DNA of 64,000 nt. It comes from Thalassospira tepidiphila MCCC 1A03514 (lineage in GTDB: Bacteria; Pseudomonadota; Alphaproteobacteria; Rhodospirillales; Thalassospiraceae). Within the stretch, counting starts at the first letter, position 1; each line of letters starts with the position of its first letter. The notes beneath the pieces were generated by a model. That model was not told the origin of the DNA. It saw nothing but the letters and a program-made list of their open reading frames with translations, and made no database searches. This document shows positions 41,490-49,507 of the stretch, piece after piece. Both the position numbers and the translations under genes were made by a program. Location of the stretch: contig NZ_JPVZ01000003.1 in NCBI RefSeq assembly GCF_001662875.1, positions 434,001 through 498,000 of the forward strand, written 5' to 3'.

Positions 41490-42713
41490 ATGGCCTTGCG
41501 TTTTTCCAAGGGGCAGATTGTCCGTCTGACTGTCGCCTTGGCTATTGTCGTTATTGCGATCTGGCAACTCGCACCACTTACCGTTTCTGATATTCGCCCG
41601 AACGGCGTTGTGAATGCCAAATTGGTGACCATTCAGGCACCGATCAGTGGTCAGCTTGTTCGCGCAATCCCCGATGTCGGAGAACCCGTTTCGGCCGGGT
41701 CGATTGTGACAAGAATAACCGATGACACCGAACCCCAGGCGCTGCTTGCCCAGCTTGATGGTGAATACCAACTGCTGCGGTCGCGAAAAACGGCGTTGAT
41801 TGAAAAGCTGTCGACCCTGAATGGCCTGCGCCGCGAACTGGGCGAGCGCGTCCGTGAAATGGTGACCGGCTCAATGGAAAGCTTGCATTACAAAATGCTT
41901 GAGGCAGCGGCCCGCCAGAAAGGCTGGATGTCGGTCGTCAAGGAACGTGATCTGAGCCTTGCACGGCAGAAAACCCTGTTGGCTGATGGCCATGTCGCCA
42001 AGGCGCGCGTGGAAGAAGCCGAAAGCCTGCTTGAACAGGCCCAGCAAGAGGTAGAGCGCGCACGCGCCGATGAAGAACGTTACCGCAAGGAATCCGGGGC
42101 GCTTGAAAAAGGTGTCTTTGTCGGGGACGGGCAAAATGATGTGCCATATTCCCAGCAGCGTCTTGACGAAGTCGTTCTTGCGATTGCGGATCTGAATGTG
42201 CAACTGACCGAAACCAACGGGCGCATGGCATCACTTGAAAAGCAGCTCCGCGATGAAAGTGCGCGTGCGGGGCGTCGCGAATCCATGCTGGTGCGCAGTC
42301 CGATTGACGGGCTGATATGGCGGCGCATGGCCACCGAACTTGCGACGGTTACCAAAAACAATGACTTGGCAAAAATTCTGGATTGTTCAGACATTCGCAT
42401 CGAGGTGCCGGTCGATGAAAGCCTGTCTGATCGGATGGAAATTGGGGCAGTTGTCTCGGTTCGCCTGCAAGGATCACCCGAAACGTTTGAAGGGATCATC
42501 AGCGGCGTGATCGGGACCCGTGCGGTATCGCCGGAACTTGAATATGCAGCCTTGCCGCCGTTGCTTAAGAAGGATGAAGTCCTTTTGGTCGTCAATATTC
42601 CCGAATCCGGCTTTGAAGATCGCCCCGAGACCTTCTGTAATGTCGGTCGTCGCGCCGAAGTCAGCATTCCAAGCCGACTTCATAGCTGGTTTGGCGAGAG
42701 CGACCCGTCATAA
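41490..42713 (+). CDS. HlyD/Alg44-like membrane fusion protein
   Basis: A 407-residue protein with one N-terminal membrane helix (residues 12-30), a biotinyl-lipoyl-like strand pair (VTIQAPISGQLVRAIPDVGEPVSAG), a long coiled coil (about 85-260), a second lipoyl half (LVRSPIDGLIWRRMATELATV), and a beta-barrel domain. This is the layout of periplasmic adaptors of secretion systems and of the periplasmic part of alginate Alg44. The ATG has GAGG upstream. Its TAA overlaps the ATG of the GT2 synthase (TAATG), so the adaptor and the synthase are made together and likely form an export complex for a polysaccharide. Confidence 0.88.
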   Translation: MALRFSKGQIVRLTVALAIVVIAIWQLAPLTVSDIRPNGVVNAKLVTIQAPISGQLVRAIPDVGEPVSAGSIVTRITDDTEPQALLAQLDGEYQLLRSRKTALIEKLSTLNGLRRELGERVREMVTGSMESLHYKMLEAAARQKGWMSVVKERDLSLARQKTLLADGHVAKARVEEAESLLEQAQQEVERARADEERYRKESGALEKGVFVGDGQNDVPYSQQRLDEVVLAIADLNVQLTETNGRMASLEKQLRDESARAGRRESMLVRSPIDGLIWRRMATELATVTKNNDLAKILDCSDIRIEVPVDESLSDRMEIGAVVSVRLQGSPETFEGIISGVIGTRAVSPELEYAALPPLLKKDEVLLVVNIPESGFEDRPETFCNVGRRAEVSIPSRLHSWFGESDPS

Positions 42714-44716
42714 TGAACGCGATGGCGCAATTCGCACCGCTGGCACTTGTTGTCGGTGTCATGATGCTGGCGTCACCCTTTCTGCGTCGTGACCGGTTAT
42801 GGGCGCGTTGGCTGGTTGTGGTTTTCCTGATCGCGCTGATTGCGCGGTATTTGCCGTGGCGGATCACCGAAACAGTTTTGCCAGCCGACCTCACCACGTT
42901 TCAGGGCTGGTGGATTGTTTTCCTGTTTGCGATCGAAATCGTGTTTCTGTGTGACATGCTGCGTCAGTCGCTTATTCACTGCAAAATCGTAGATCGCAGT
43001 GCTGAAGCCGATCAGGCCTATGCCAGATTGTCCGCCCGGCCGGTCGAAAGCTGGCCAAGCGTCGATGTCTTCATTCCAAGTTACAACGAACCGCTTGATG
43101 TGCTTGAGCGCAGCATTGTCGGTGCCTTGGCGATTGATTACCCGAACAAGACTGTCTGGGTGCTAGATGACGGCAAGCGGGACTGGTTGCGTGATTTCTG
43201 CAAGGAAAAGGGGGCCAAGTACCTTACACGCAAGGACGGGACCCATGCCAAGGCCGGTAATGTAAACAATGGGCTGGCACATTCCAGTGGTGACCTTGTC
43301 TGTATTTTTGATGCAGATTTCGTGGCTTATCGCCACTTCCTGAAACGCGTGGTCGGATTTTTCGAAGACCCGACAATTGGTATCGTCCAGACGCCACAGC
43401 ATTTCTTCAACAAGGACCCGATGCAGCGCAATCTTTGGATTGCCGATCGGTGGCCGGATGAACAAAGGCTATTCTTTGATCATATTGCGCCGTCCGTTGA
43501 TGCATGGGACTCAATGTTTTGTTGTGGATCTTGCATGGTCATGCGGCGCAAGGCGCTGGATGCCATCGGTGGTGTGCCGACCGCGTCCATTACCGAAGAT
43601 ATCCTGACCTCGCTTGAGATGCTGCGCGAAGGCTATCGCACCCGTTACCTCAATGAAAAACTGTCCATCGGTCTTGCGGCCGAGAGCCTTCTTGCATTCC
43701 ACACCCAGCGTGAACGCTGGTGTCAGGGTGGTATTCAAACGTTGTTTTTAAAGGCGGGGCCGCTGGGGCCGGGGCTTTCGCTTTGGCAGCGGATATTGCT
43801 GTTTCCGATCTATTGGGTGTTTCATATCCCGGCGCGCTTGCTGGTGATCATGATCCCGATTTTTTATTTCTGGTTTGGCCTGCAACCGCTTGAAAATGCG
43901 CGAAGTTGGGAAATTTTCTATTGGCAATTGCCGGTTTTGATCGGCGGCTGGGCAACGGCGATGTGGCACAATGGCAGGCAAGCCTATCCTATCGTCAATG
44001 AAGGGCCCGCAGTGCTGGTATCCCTCAGGCTGTTTCCAATTGTTGTGTCATCTTTGATCCGACCGTTCGGGCGCCCGTTCAAGGTGACACCCAAGGGATC
44101 CCAGTCCGGGGTGGGGAACTCTAGGACCGAGGCAATCATTCTGGGCGTACTGTTCGTTTTGACGATTGGCGGGTTCTTTTACAACATCAACACCGACATC
44201 CGGATCATTGATAACGCCGACTTTCTGCTTGTTGGGGGATTATGGGCCGCAATCAATTCGCTGACATTGCTTGTTGCGATTTTGATTTGTTTTGAAAGCC
44301 CGGTACAGCGCCAACAGGAACGGTTCCCGACCAGTTTGCGGGCAAAGATTACGGCAAACAGTAACGATGACCCGCTTGATATGACGATCACCGATATGTC
44401 ATTGGGCGGCGCACGCGCGATGAGCCCTGTAACGGATATTGATCGTGACAGGTTCCAGAAGGGGGCATTAATCAAGCTCGATGCCGAAGAACTGCCGCCG
44501 CTAGACGCCAAACTGGCGCGGGCCTTTGTGAATGATCAGAAACAGCTCGTCCTGACACTCGATTTCACGCCGGAGCCCGCCGGCGACGTACGTGATGCGC
44601 TGATCCGTGTGCTTTACACAACCGGGATAGATAACGCATCAAAACCGGCAGGCAGTTTTGCGCTTTGGGGTGCGTTGTTGCGCCGGATTTTCGGACGTGG
44701 TCCTGTCAAAAGCTAG
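42713..44716 (+). CDS. Family 2 glycosyltransferase with PilZ domain (cellulose-synthase-like)
   Basis: A 667-residue membrane enzyme. Two N-terminal helices precede the GT2 domain with processive-synthase motifs: D152 in VLDDGKRDW, DAD at 200-202, TED at 294-296, and Q-R-E-R-W at 332-336. Four or more helices follow, then a PilZ domain from about residue 540 with RQQER (RxxxR) and TDMSLGGA (D-x-S-x-x-G), the cyclic-di-GMP-binding residues. The layout equals BcsA, but no bcsB, bcsZ or bcsC is adjacent; instead an Alg44/HlyD-like gene is coupled upstream. It probably makes a beta-linked exopolysaccharide under cyclic-di-GMP control. The sugar is unknown. Confidence 0.9.
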   Translation: MNAMAQFAPLALVVGVMMLASPFLRRDRLWARWLVVVFLIALIARYLPWRITETVLPADLTTFQGWWIVFLFAIEIVFLCDMLRQSLIHCKIVDRSAEADQAYARLSARPVESWPSVDVFIPSYNEPLDVLERSIVGALAIDYPNKTVWVLDDGKRDWLRDFCKEKGAKYLTRKDGTHAKAGNVNNGLAHSSGDLVCIFDADFVAYRHFLKRVVGFFEDPTIGIVQTPQHFFNKDPMQRNLWIADRWPDEQRLFFDHIAPSVDAWDSMFCCGSCMVMRRKALDAIGGVPTASITEDILTSLEMLREGYRTRYLNEKLSIGLAAESLLAFHTQRERWCQGGIQTLFLKAGPLGPGLSLWQRILLFPIYWVFHIPARLLVIMIPIFYFWFGLQPLENARSWEIFYWQLPVLIGGWATAMWHNGRQAYPIVNEGPAVLVSLRLFPIVVSSLIRPFGRPFKVTPKGSQSGVGNSRTEAIILGVLFVLTIGGFFYNINTDIRIIDNADFLLVGGLWAAINSLTLLVAILICFESPVQRQQERFPTSLRAKITANSNDDPLDMTITDMSLGGARAMSPVTDIDRDRFQKGALIKLDAEELPPLDAKLARAFVNDQKQLVLTLDFTPEPAGDVRDALIRVLYTTGIDNASKPAGSFALWGALLRRIFGRGPVKS

Positions 44717-44737
44717 GACGCCGACGACGGGTTAAGG

Positions 44738-45241
44738 TTAGCTCAACGCGTCAATGTCGGCTTCGGAAAGGGCCGCTGGCACAATGGTCAATGGCAGGCG
44801 CAATTGACCGACGGTATCGCTTTTGGTCAATGCCGTGATCAGCGGGCCGGGGCCTTCACTTGTTGTGCCTGCGGCAAGGACCAGAATGGAAATCTGTTCT
44901 TCTTCGTCAAGAAGGTTCAACAATTCGTCCTTGAGACGTCCTTCGCGGATGAACAGAAGCGGCATGCTTCCGGTTTGTTCATGCACATAGGCGGCCAACT
45001 CGTTCACACGGGATTCTGCCTCGTCACGGGCTTCTTCCTTCATCAGATCGCCAACCGCCATCCAGTGCTGGAACTCGGCCGGTTCAATGACGCTGAGAAG
45101 GGCGACACGACCGCCGGTATGTTGTGCGCGACGGCAGGCATAACGCAATGCCTTGGTCATCTCGTCGCTGTCATCCACGACAACAAGAAATGTCCTGTTC
45201 GAAGTCGCACGAAGTTCCTGATCGGCATCAAAAGAAGGCAT
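44738..45241 (-). CDS. Universal stress protein (UspA family)
   Basis: About 167 residues from the ATG at 45241; a GTG 39 bases upstream is an alternative start. The N-terminal RTFLVVVDDSDEMTKALRYA strand-helix and the later LVLAAG region fit the Usp fold. The ATP-binding G-x2-G-x9-G-S/T pattern is not intact (AAGTTSEGPGPLITALTKSD), so nucleotide binding is doubtful. It faces the GT2 gene tail to tail. Confidence 0.85.
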   Translation of the reverse strand: MPSFDADQELRATSNRTFLVVVDDSDEMTKALRYACRRAQHTGGRVALLSVIEPAEFQHWMAVGDLMKEEARDEAESRVNELAAYVHEQTGSMPLLFIREGRLKDELLNLLDEEEQISILVLAAGTTSEGPGPLITALTKSDTVGQLRLPLTIVPAALSEADIDALS

Positions 45242-45470
45242 ATGGGTTCTCTGAACAGTTGCACTCAACCGCTGCGACACTGAACAGATGTGGGACTGTT
45301 GTTACGAGCGGACAGTCAAATTGTGCCGCAACTCAATGCCGGTTTCCAAGTGATTTTTGGTAATAGCGACAAAGATTTATGCGTTGCGTTATTGATTGAG
45401 GTAATGCTGCGGTTGCGAAGTCGCAAGGACCGTTAATGCGCGTTTTGAGGGTGAGCAGGCCCGCACGCTG

Positions 45471-46238
45471 TTAGCGTTTGCGGAATACGACACTGGCAAT
45501 CCAGCCCGCAACCACGGCGATGATCACGGCAATAATGCCGTAAAGGGCCGAGTAGCGATGAGCGAATTCATAAACCTCGGCACTGATGCCGGTTTTTGAA
45601 ACAACCAGTGGTGTGGTTTTGACGCTGGCAACGCGGCCATCCCGGATCAGATACACATTGATGGTATAGGTTCCCGTAGGGGTATTGGCCGGAAAATGGA
45701 TGTCAGTTCGAAACAGCTGATTGGACAGAAAACTGATTTTGGCCGGGCGTTCCCCAAACAGACCAGCACCTTGCATATTGCGCACCAGCGCCTCGCGATA
45801 GACTTTTTGATCATCATCGCTCAACTTGCTTTCGCCGATAAAGCGTTGGTTTTGAAGGCCAATGCGATAATCAAGCAAGACTTCGGGGGATGCGATGATA
45901 TCCATCGGGCGGTTTGATGCGCTGGCATAATAGGCAGGCACGTTCTTATAGCGTGCGCTTTCGCTGTTAACCCAAATGCCGACTTTACGCTCTTTTTTTC
46001 GGACCACCATGTCCTGATCCGGGCCACGCACGGTGACGACGACGTCACCTTCTTCTTCGACCGCGCCAAACAACAGAACGTTGGTTCCGGTAAATCCGGT
46101 GGTGATAGCAACAAGATGGTTGGACAAATCGACAACCAGCGGGTCAGCAGATGCCTTTTTGGGGCCAGCCCCGATACTCAAAAGCGGCAGCGCTAGGGCA
46201 ATCATAAAAGCGACCCGAATGGCTAAGGGTACTGTCAT
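45471..46238 (-). CDS. TIGR02186 family membrane-anchored protein
   Basis: A 255-residue protein with a signal-type N-terminus (AFMIALALPLLSIGAGPKKA), a large extracytoplasmic beta-rich domain beginning LVVDLSNHLVAITTGFTGTN, and a C-terminal membrane helix (GIIAVIIAVVAGWIASVVF) ending in RKR. The GTNVLLFGAVEEEGDVVVTVRGP core marks TIGR02186. The ATG at 46238 shares its A with the TGA of the permease gene upstream, so it is translationally coupled to the TauE/SafE transporter. The pairing is common and suggests an accessory role in sulfur-anion export; the mechanism is unknown. Confidence 0.87.
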   Translation of the reverse strand: MTVPLAIRVAFMIALALPLLSIGAGPKKASADPLVVDLSNHLVAITTGFTGTNVLLFGAVEEEGDVVVTVRGPDQDMVVRKKERKVGIWVNSESARYKNVPAYYASASNRPMDIIASPEVLLDYRIGLQNQRFIGESKLSDDDQKVYREALVRNMQGAGLFGERPAKISFLSNQLFRTDIHFPANTPTGTYTINVYLIRDGRVASVKTTPLVVSKTGISAEVYEFAHRYSALYGIIAVIIAVVAGWIASVVFRKR

Positions 46239-47161
46239 CACAGATCCCCCGGCATAACGGAATAAAGGTCGCTTGGTGTAATCACCAGATCAAACAGAAG
46301 CTTCAGGCAGACCGACAAAACCAAAAGGCCGAGCAGGGCACGAAGATGCTCTGCCTTGAGGCGGGAGCCAAACTGCGCACCAAACTGTGCGCCGATAACC
46401 CCGCCAATCAGCAACAGGATGGCAAGGGCCACATCAACCGTCTGGGTTTGCACCGATTGCAGGAAGGTGACGTTGGCCGTGACAAAGATGATCTGAAACA
46501 GCGATGTGCCAATGACAACCCCGGTCGGCATGCCCAACAGATAGATCATGGCCGGCACCATCACAAAGCCGCCACCAACCCCCATCAATGCGGTCAGCAT
46601 GCCGACAAAGAAACCAACGGCAAGCGGCAACAGGGCGCTGATATAAAGCCCGGAGCGGTAAAACCGCATCTTCAAGGGCAGGCCGTGAATAAAGCTGTGT
46701 TGATGTTTCTTGGATCGGCGGATTTGGCCGCCGCGACGCCGTGTACGGAAAATGGCGCGTGTGGCTTCAAACAGCATCATACCGCCGATGATACCAAGGA
46801 AGATCACGTAACAGAGCGAAATGACCAGATCGATCTGACCAAGCGAACGTAACCAGGCAAACACCCAGACACCAACGGTCGACCCGACAATACCGCCTGC
46901 CAGAAGAACCAGGCCCATCTTGAGGTCGACATTGCCGCGCTTCCAATGGGCGAACACACCCGATACAGAAGATGCGACGATTTGGTTCGCGGCAGTTGCC
47001 ACGGATACGGCCGGGGGAATACCGTAGAAAATCAAAAGCGGCGTAATCAGAAAGCCGCCACCAACGCCAAAAAGACCCGACAAGAAGCCGACCCCGCCGC
47101 CCAGTCCCAAGATCAGAAATATATTTACCGATATCTCGGCAATCGGGAGATAGATTTGCAT
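46238..47161 (-). CDS. Sulfite exporter TauE/SafE family permease (TSUP)
   Basis: A 307-residue inner-membrane protein from the ATG at 47161. It has eight to nine helices arranged as two similar halves, with the repeated family motifs GFLSGLFGVGGGFLITPLL and FVGMLTALMGVGGGFVMVP. The larger loop between halves is basic (RTRRRGGQIRRSKKHQH). Family members export sulfite, sulfoacetate, thiosulfate or other anions. It diverges from a tusA-type gene, which supports a sulfur substrate, and is coupled to the TIGR02186 gene. Confidence 0.9.
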   Translation of the reverse strand: MQIYLPIAEISVNIFLILGLGGGVGFLSGLFGVGGGFLITPLLIFYGIPPAVSVATAANQIVASSVSGVFAHWKRGNVDLKMGLVLLAGGIVGSTVGVWVFAWLRSLGQIDLVISLCYVIFLGIIGGMMLFEATRAIFRTRRRGGQIRRSKKHQHSFIHGLPLKMRFYRSGLYISALLPLAVGFFVGMLTALMGVGGGFVMVPAMIYLLGMPTGVVIGTSLFQIIFVTANVTFLQSVQTQTVDVALAILLLIGGVIGAQFGAQFGSRLKAEHLRALLGLLVLSVCLKLLFDLVITPSDLYSVMPGDL

Positions 47162-47281
47162 CGCGGGCGGGCTAACAGCGTTTGATTGATTGTTGTGGTT
47201 CAGTCTAACATATTGTGCAAATGCAACAATCGCCAATTGCCGCTATATCGGACCGGTTTCGTATTTTTTATAAGGTTTCTT

Positions 47282-47533
47282 ATGTCGACATCTTCAAGTG
47301 GTTCCCATGATGCAATTCTCGACGCGCGCGGACTGATGTGCCCGATGCCCGTTCTGAAGGCAAAAAAAGCACTGCGTGACGTCAAGGATGGCGGGATTCT
47401 GCAAGTCCTTGCGACCGATCCCGGTTCTGTCGCCGATATGAAAGCCTTTTGCGAGATGACCGGTAATCGACTGATATCGTCTGAACAGGACGAAGATGTT
47501 TTTATCTATCACATTGAAAAATCCGGTACCTGA
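47282..47533 (+). CDS. TusA family sulfurtransferase
   Basis: An 83-residue protein from the ATG at 47282, with AAGGTTT upstream. The C-P-x-P motif is in DARGLMCPMPVLKAKKAL, and LQVLATDPGSVADMKAFCEMTGN is family-typical. The motif cysteine carries persulfide sulfur between donors and acceptors in tRNA thiolation or sulfur oxidation. Divergent from the TSUP-TIGR02186 pair. Confidence 0.9.
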   Translation: MSTSSSGSHDAILDARGLMCPMPVLKAKKALRDVKDGGILQVLATDPGSVADMKAFCEMTGNRLISSEQDEDVFIYHIEKSGT

Positions 47534-47574
47534 GACCGGGTTTTAAAGCGCCCCACACGATGAAAGTTCCCTGA

Positions 47575-48075
47575 ATGTCGCCAACCCCACCTAATCTGAC
47601 TTGGCTGGATTGTGATTTTGATGATCTGTCCGCGCGACACGTGCACAGCCTTTTGAAGCTTCGCCAGCAGATTTTCATTATCGAGCAGACCTGCATATTT
47701 CCCGACATAGACGGGCTTGACCCGCGATGCAGGCACATCGTTGCCTATGAAGGTGACGATGTTCTGGCTGCGGCCCGGATTGTGGCCCCGGGCATTGATC
47801 CCGATCATGCAGAACAAGGTGACCGTCCTGCGATTGGCCGCGTTGTCACCAGTGATCGTTTGCGCGGGCAGGGCATTGGCCGCGAAGTGATGCGCCGTGC
47901 GATTGAGGTTTGTGAAAAGCAGTTTGCAGGCAAACCGATCTACCTGAACGGGCAGCTATATCTTCGAGGTTTTTATGAAAGCCTCGGCTTCGTGCAATTC
48001 GGTGACGAATATGACGAAGATGGTATCGCCCATATCAGCATGGAACGCCCGGCGAACCTGAAAGAGGTCCAGTAG
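47575..48075 (+). CDS. ElaA family GNAT acetyltransferase
   Basis: A 166-residue protein with the ElaA signature LLKLRQQIFIIEQTCIFPDIDGLD near residues 25-50 and the acetyl-CoA motif IGRVVTSDRLRGQGIGREVM. GQLYLRGFYESLGFVQFGDEYDEDGIAH is the conserved ElaA C-terminus. Substrate unknown. It lies 40 bases after the tusA-type gene and may share its transcript. Confidence 0.88.
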   Translation: MSPTPPNLTWLDCDFDDLSARHVHSLLKLRQQIFIIEQTCIFPDIDGLDPRCRHIVAYEGDDVLAAARIVAPGIDPDHAEQGDRPAIGRVVTSDRLRGQGIGREVMRRAIEVCEKQFAGKPIYLNGQLYLRGFYESLGFVQFGDEYDEDGIAHISMERPANLKEVQ

Positions 48076-48100
48076 AAGGAATGACCAATAGCGGTGGACC

Positions 48101-49495
48101 TTAGCGTGCGCCGCTGGTCGCCATGCCGGTGAAGAATTCAAGCTGCCAATTCATGTCATCCTCGCTCAGCGGATATTGATTGCCGCTGCGGGGATTAAGT
48201 GTCTGGCTCGGTGGAACATGACCAAGCTTGACCTGAATTTTCACAGCAAGATCGGCCGGAAGGCCAGCCTTCCATGCCAAGGATACAACGCCTTTTGCCG
48301 AATGGGTGTTAAGCACCTTTGATACGGCGTCGGGCGAAATTCCGGCCAGAACGGCCAGCGATGCGCGGGCGAATTTGACATCGTTTGCAGCCAGCGCTTT
48401 TGCCACTTCCTGATCGGTCAGCTTTTTCTTGGCATGCATGGCAAGTGCCTTTTCAAAGGCAGGCTCGCCTTCCTCTTCGTCGCCGTCTTCTGCGACCACG
48501 CCTTTTTTGTCAGACTTCGGTTCCGCCTTGTCCGACGGTTTGGCCTTGTCCTTGTCAGCCTTGATCTTTTTCGCATCGGTCGCAACGTCTTCGCGCTTTT
48601 CGAACTCGCCAGATGCGATACGGCGTTGCACGACTTCACGGACCGCATCAAGCTGGTCCTTTTTCAGGTCTTTGCGGCGTTCCAGCACACTGATCAGGTT
48701 TTCGGCGACAAAACGTGCCAGTTTCCCGGCCGCGGTCGGTGTCAGCGTTGGACGTTTGACAAGGGGTTCGTGCCATTCCGGGTAGTCCGGTGCGCGATCA
48801 ATCAGTTGATCAAGCGTTTCTTCGCGGATCTGTGCAGACTTGTTGCCAAGCAGATGGGAAATCGCATCCTTGTCACTGCTTGCGGCAATGGCATCGGCAA
48901 GCTTTTCACCAACGTTTCTGCGACGCGACACAAAGCTGAGCGCACCACGACCAGAGCTGCCTTCAATGATTTCAAGCAGATCTTCCTCGGTCAGAACCGG
49001 CGAATACTGCAAGACCGGGCCAGAAACGACACTTTCGGCGTCGCGTGCGAGCTGCTGAATGATTGGCTGCGGGGCGTCGGCAATATCTTTGAGGGTTTCA
49101 GAGATCACTTGGCGGACATGAACAGCCTGGTCACGGACAAGCTTGTCGAGCGCCTCGTAAGTCATGCGGCGCAGTTTATCGGTTTCATGGGCGGTCAGGC
49201 CGGCAGAGAGATGCGCGATTTTTTCCGCCAAACTGCCACGGACACTGTCATCGCTGTCATCGGTCAGAAGGACATCGGCCTGAACAGGCGTCGCCTGGTT
49301 GGCTGCAATGTGACGACGAACGGAAGAATCGTGGTCAGTCGCGAGGAAATACAGGATTTCAGGGCGGGTATCATGGCGTTGTGCCAATTTGCCGCGAACA
49401 TCTGCATCCGGGCTTGCCGCCATTTCCTTGGCTTCGTCATAGGTGATTGGCGTTTCGCTTCGCTTGGTAAATACCCGCTGCAAAAATCCCTTCAT
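48101..49495 (-). CDS. DUF2336 family protein
   Basis: A 464-residue soluble protein. The first 300 residues are HEAT-like helical repeats typical of DUF2336 (PDADVRGKLAQRHDTRPEIL, SVRRHIAANQATP, DSVRGSLAEKI). A Lys/Asp/Glu-rich low-complexity segment spans about 310-350. The C-terminus (TDQEVAKALAANDVKFARASLAVLAGISPDAVSK) is a second helical unit. DUF2336 proteins are common in alphaproteobacteria and often lie near signalling genes; function is unknown. It starts 12 bases after a GGDEF gene, so it belongs to the EAL-GGDEF operon. Confidence 0.82.
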   Translation of the reverse strand: MKGFLQRVFTKRSETPITYDEAKEMAASPDADVRGKLAQRHDTRPEILYFLATDHDSSVRRHIAANQATPVQADVLLTDDSDDSVRGSLAEKIAHLSAGLTAHETDKLRRMTYEALDKLVRDQAVHVRQVISETLKDIADAPQPIIQQLARDAESVVSGPVLQYSPVLTEEDLLEIIEGSSGRGALSFVSRRRNVGEKLADAIAASSDKDAISHLLGNKSAQIREETLDQLIDRAPDYPEWHEPLVKRPTLTPTAAGKLARFVAENLISVLERRKDLKKDQLDAVREVVQRRIASGEFEKREDVATDAKKIKADKDKAKPSDKAEPKSDKKGVVAEDGDEEEGEPAFEKALAMHAKKKLTDQEVAKALAANDVKFARASLAVLAGISPDAVSKVLNTHSAKGVVSLAWKAGLPADLAVKIQVKLGHVPPSQTLNPRSGNQYPLSEDDMNWQLEFFTGMATSGAR

Positions 49496-49507
49496 CGGGC
49501 ATTCCTC

